Origin: JBFEYJ01 sp041563315
GTDB lineage: Bacteria > Pseudomonadota > Gammaproteobacteria > Thiohalomonadales > Thiohalomonadaceae
Direction of reading: 5' to 3'
Assembly (NCBI GenBank): GCA_041563315.1
Contig: JBFFNE010000127.1
Location: forward strand, 1 to 5,614
Length of the DNA stretch: 5,614 nt
The notes beneath the pieces were generated by a model, which was not told the DNA's origin, searched no databases, and worked only from the letters and a program-made list of their open reading frames with translations. The translations under genes and the position numbers were made by a program. Below, piece after piece: positions 4,218 through 5,614 of this stretch (position 1 is its first letter; each line of letters starts with the position of its first letter).

Positions 4218-5438
4218 TTAACCTGCCGGGATGGCAAATATCACCACTAGTGCCAACAGGATGGCGACCAGCACATGCCAAGTGAGGTTAAACCACTTGT
4301 GTTTCTCAACGCGAGGGCTAACGGCAATCGCGGCCAGAGTTTGTATCAGGTAGTAAAAAGCGAAGGCACGGGATGCGAGGGCAATGATCTCGAAGATATC
4401 CGCCATCCATACCAGAGCGATGCCGAAGACTGTCACCACCGCGTAACCACGCCGGGGCCGGATTCGTTTGCGGCTTACCTCATGCAGCAGACCACCTGCG
4501 CCGACGGTATCGGCCACGGCGGCACTGAACTGGCTCATCGCCGCTGCGATGATGAGCATCGCAGGTAGTATGGCGGCTACCTTCTGCGACAGTTCGATTA
4601 TGGCGGTCTCATCAGGTTCGGCGTTGAAACCGGACAGCATCGGTAATGACAGGCTGACGAAGACCAGATAGATGGCACCGGAAAGCCACTGGGCATAGCG
4701 CATGGTTCGGATTCTGGTACCGGTATCATATTCGTCACCGATATAACGCGAGGTTTCAAAACCCTGCACGATGATCAGCACTCCGGCCAGCACCCTCAGA
4801 GTGTGTTCCCAGCCATGGATCTCGGCAAAGTGGAAATGATCCTTGCCGCTTATGGCCCAATCAATATCGAACAACGCCAATCCAAACAGCAGGGCTGCGA
4901 TAATCGCCAGCTTCACGTTCACGGCATACTCCTCCAGCTCCTCCAGGGCGTGCAGGCCTCGTATGAAGCCGAGTATTCCGATAAAACCGAGAATCACGGT
5001 GGTGATAATATTGGCAATTAGATCGTGGTCCGCTTCGACAGCTCGCAGGAGAAAAGAAGCCAGCAAGCGCAAGTAAAAAGTGACAGAAATGACGTAGGCA
5101 AGGGCGAGTGCTAGGTCCGACAACCGGGTAAGAAAGCTGAGCGGCTTACTTATCTCACCATTTTCCAGGCAAGGTTCGAGGTAACGGATATTAAAGCGCA
5201 TCACACTACCGATGGCGTAGGCCAGCACGATGATGACAAAGATGACTAACGGCGCCCAACCGTTAACCACCGTATCCAGTAATGGTGCAACGATAAGAAA
5301 GCCACTGCCGATGATTGACGCCAGCGGCGTTACCGTCGCACGCCATAGTCGGGAGGTACGAACCGCTGGCCTAAACAGCAGCAGCAGAGTGATCACTGCG
5401 AGGATAAGTAAAGCAGTGTTAAGCAACATGGAATCCAT
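4218..5438 (-). CDS. APC/LeuT-fold-like permease, about 12 membrane helices
   Basis: A 406-residue, strongly hydrophobic protein with helices estimated at 5-22, 38-57, 60-80, 107-131, 141-160, 174-191, 213-230, 250-270, 285-312, 331-348, 352-373 and 384-404. The glycine-rich break GSGFLIVAPLL (44-54) resembles the unwound first core helix of APC-superfamily transporters, and IVQGFETSRYIGDEY (223-237) resembles the sixth. This suggests a secondary transporter in the inner membrane, substrate unknown. ELEEYAVNVKLAII (167-180) is like the fifth-helix region. It reads leftward, towards the transposase remnant, and appears intact. Start is uncertain: ATG 5438 lacks a clear ribosome binding site, and ATG 5429 is nine bases further in. 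By eye the coding sequence is richer in GC than the cassettes, consistent with a resident gene. Confident as membrane transporter; the superfamily is a judgement from motifs. Confidence 0.75.
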   Translation of the reverse strand: MDSMLLNTALLILAVITLLLLFRPAVRTSRLWRATVTPLASIIGSGFLIVAPLLDTVVNGWAPLVIFVIIVLAYAIGSVMRFNIRYLEPCLENGEISKPLSFLTRLSDLALALAYVISVTFYLRLLASFLLRAVEADHDLIANIITTVILGFIGILGFIRGLHALEELEEYAVNVKLAIIAALLFGLALFDIDWAISGKDHFHFAEIHGWEHTLRVLAGVLIIVQGFETSRYIGDEYDTGTRIRTMRYAQWLSGAIYLVFVSLSLPMLSGFNAEPDETAIIELSQKVAAILPAMLIIAAAMSQFSAAVADTVGAGGLLHEVSRKRIRPRRGYAVVTVFGIALVWMADIFEIIALASRAFAFYYLIQTLAAIAVSPRVEKHKWFNLTWHVLVAILLALVVIFAIPAG

Positions 5439-5597
5439 ACGTGTAGTGTGAATAAGTCGGCGTGTTGTGGCAACAAGACCGGAAAAACTGCATGGAGTGC
5501 ACCGTTATCCATATACCAGGAGGCAATGGCCAGCAACTCGCCATCGCCTTGTACTAGGAATAATTAAATGGGTGAAATCACCGGCCTGCCCGGCTGG
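5439..5597. other. Upstream region of the permease, no gene seen
   Basis: No open frame of interest on either strand. On the minus strand TTGCTG (5534-5539 area) and a TATGGAT-like box about 17 bases on could be a promoter for the permease, but the match is weak. A short palindrome GGTGA-AA-TCACC lies near 5571-5582. Confidence 0.25.
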
Positions 5598-5614
5598 AAT
5601 TCCGGGGACAGTAT
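5598..5614 (+). repeat. Right copy of the inverted CGGGGAC-GTAT motif, cut by window edge
   Basis: AATTCCGGGGACAGTAT ends the window. It is the inverted partner of 4158-4176 (15 of 17). I expect the sequence to continue with AC, as in the left copy (GTATAC), and probably to lead into another RAYT-type element beyond the edge; that cannot be seen here. Confidence 0.45.

Noticed and set aside
4275..5451. Several plus-strand frames opposite the permease
   Set aside because: Antisense shadows of a long membrane-protein gene, with no plausible protein character.

Overview
The window looks like an accessory, mobile-DNA-rich region of a gammaproteobacterium, most likely environmental or marine. This rests on the type of REP-associated (Y1/HUH) transposase at both sides, the permease, and an integron-style gene-cassette array. 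The genus cannot be read from the sequence.

Layout. (1) Positions 1-266, minus strand: the N-terminal part of a Y1-type transposase (RAYT-like), cut by the window edge. Its upstream flank runs to about 359, directly against the first attC-like site. (2) Positions about 360-3153: a cassette array with five attC-like folded sites and four complete, same-oriented cassettes. Cassette 1 (453-868) encodes a 112-aa protein that is essentially a free-standing EF-Tu domain III. Cassette 2 (869-1400) encodes a stand-alone RibD-type zinc deaminase, broken by two +1 shifts in homopolymers. Cassette 3 (1401-1870) encodes a VOC/glyoxalase-fold protein. Cassette 4 (1871-3147) encodes a 389-aa class A FAD monooxygenase. 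The sequence core of each of cassettes 1 and 2 is self-consistent: the 3' half-site (R'') is the exact reverse complement of that cassette's own 5' end, as expected for integron cassettes. Cassettes 3 and 4 have weaker, degenerate sites. No integrase gene or attI is visible, so within this window it is a CALIN-type array (attC cluster without an integrase). (3) Positions 3148-3246: the start of a fifth cassette, apparently cut off. (4) Positions 3247-3969, minus strand: the 3' flank and C-terminal half of a second RAYT-like transposase, lacking its HUH half. (5) Positions 3970-4217: a perfect 29-bp tandem duplication and a short motif found again, inverted, at the right edge. (6) Positions 4218-5438, minus strand: an intact 406-aa, roughly 12-helix permease resembling the APC/LeuT-fold superfamily. 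(7) Positions 5439-5614: non-coding, ending in the inverted partner of the motif at 4158-4176.

How it works together. Cassettes are normally promoterless units read in one direction from an integron promoter outside the window, and the four genes share that orientation. They are not an obvious biochemical pathway. Three of the four (VOC fold, FAD monooxygenase, nucleobase-type deaminase) belong to fold families that often modify small molecules, and the fourth mimics part of a translation factor. A protective or drug/toxin-handling role is possible but is inference. RAYT-like sequences flank the array on both sides in the same orientation and seem to have damaged both of its ends.
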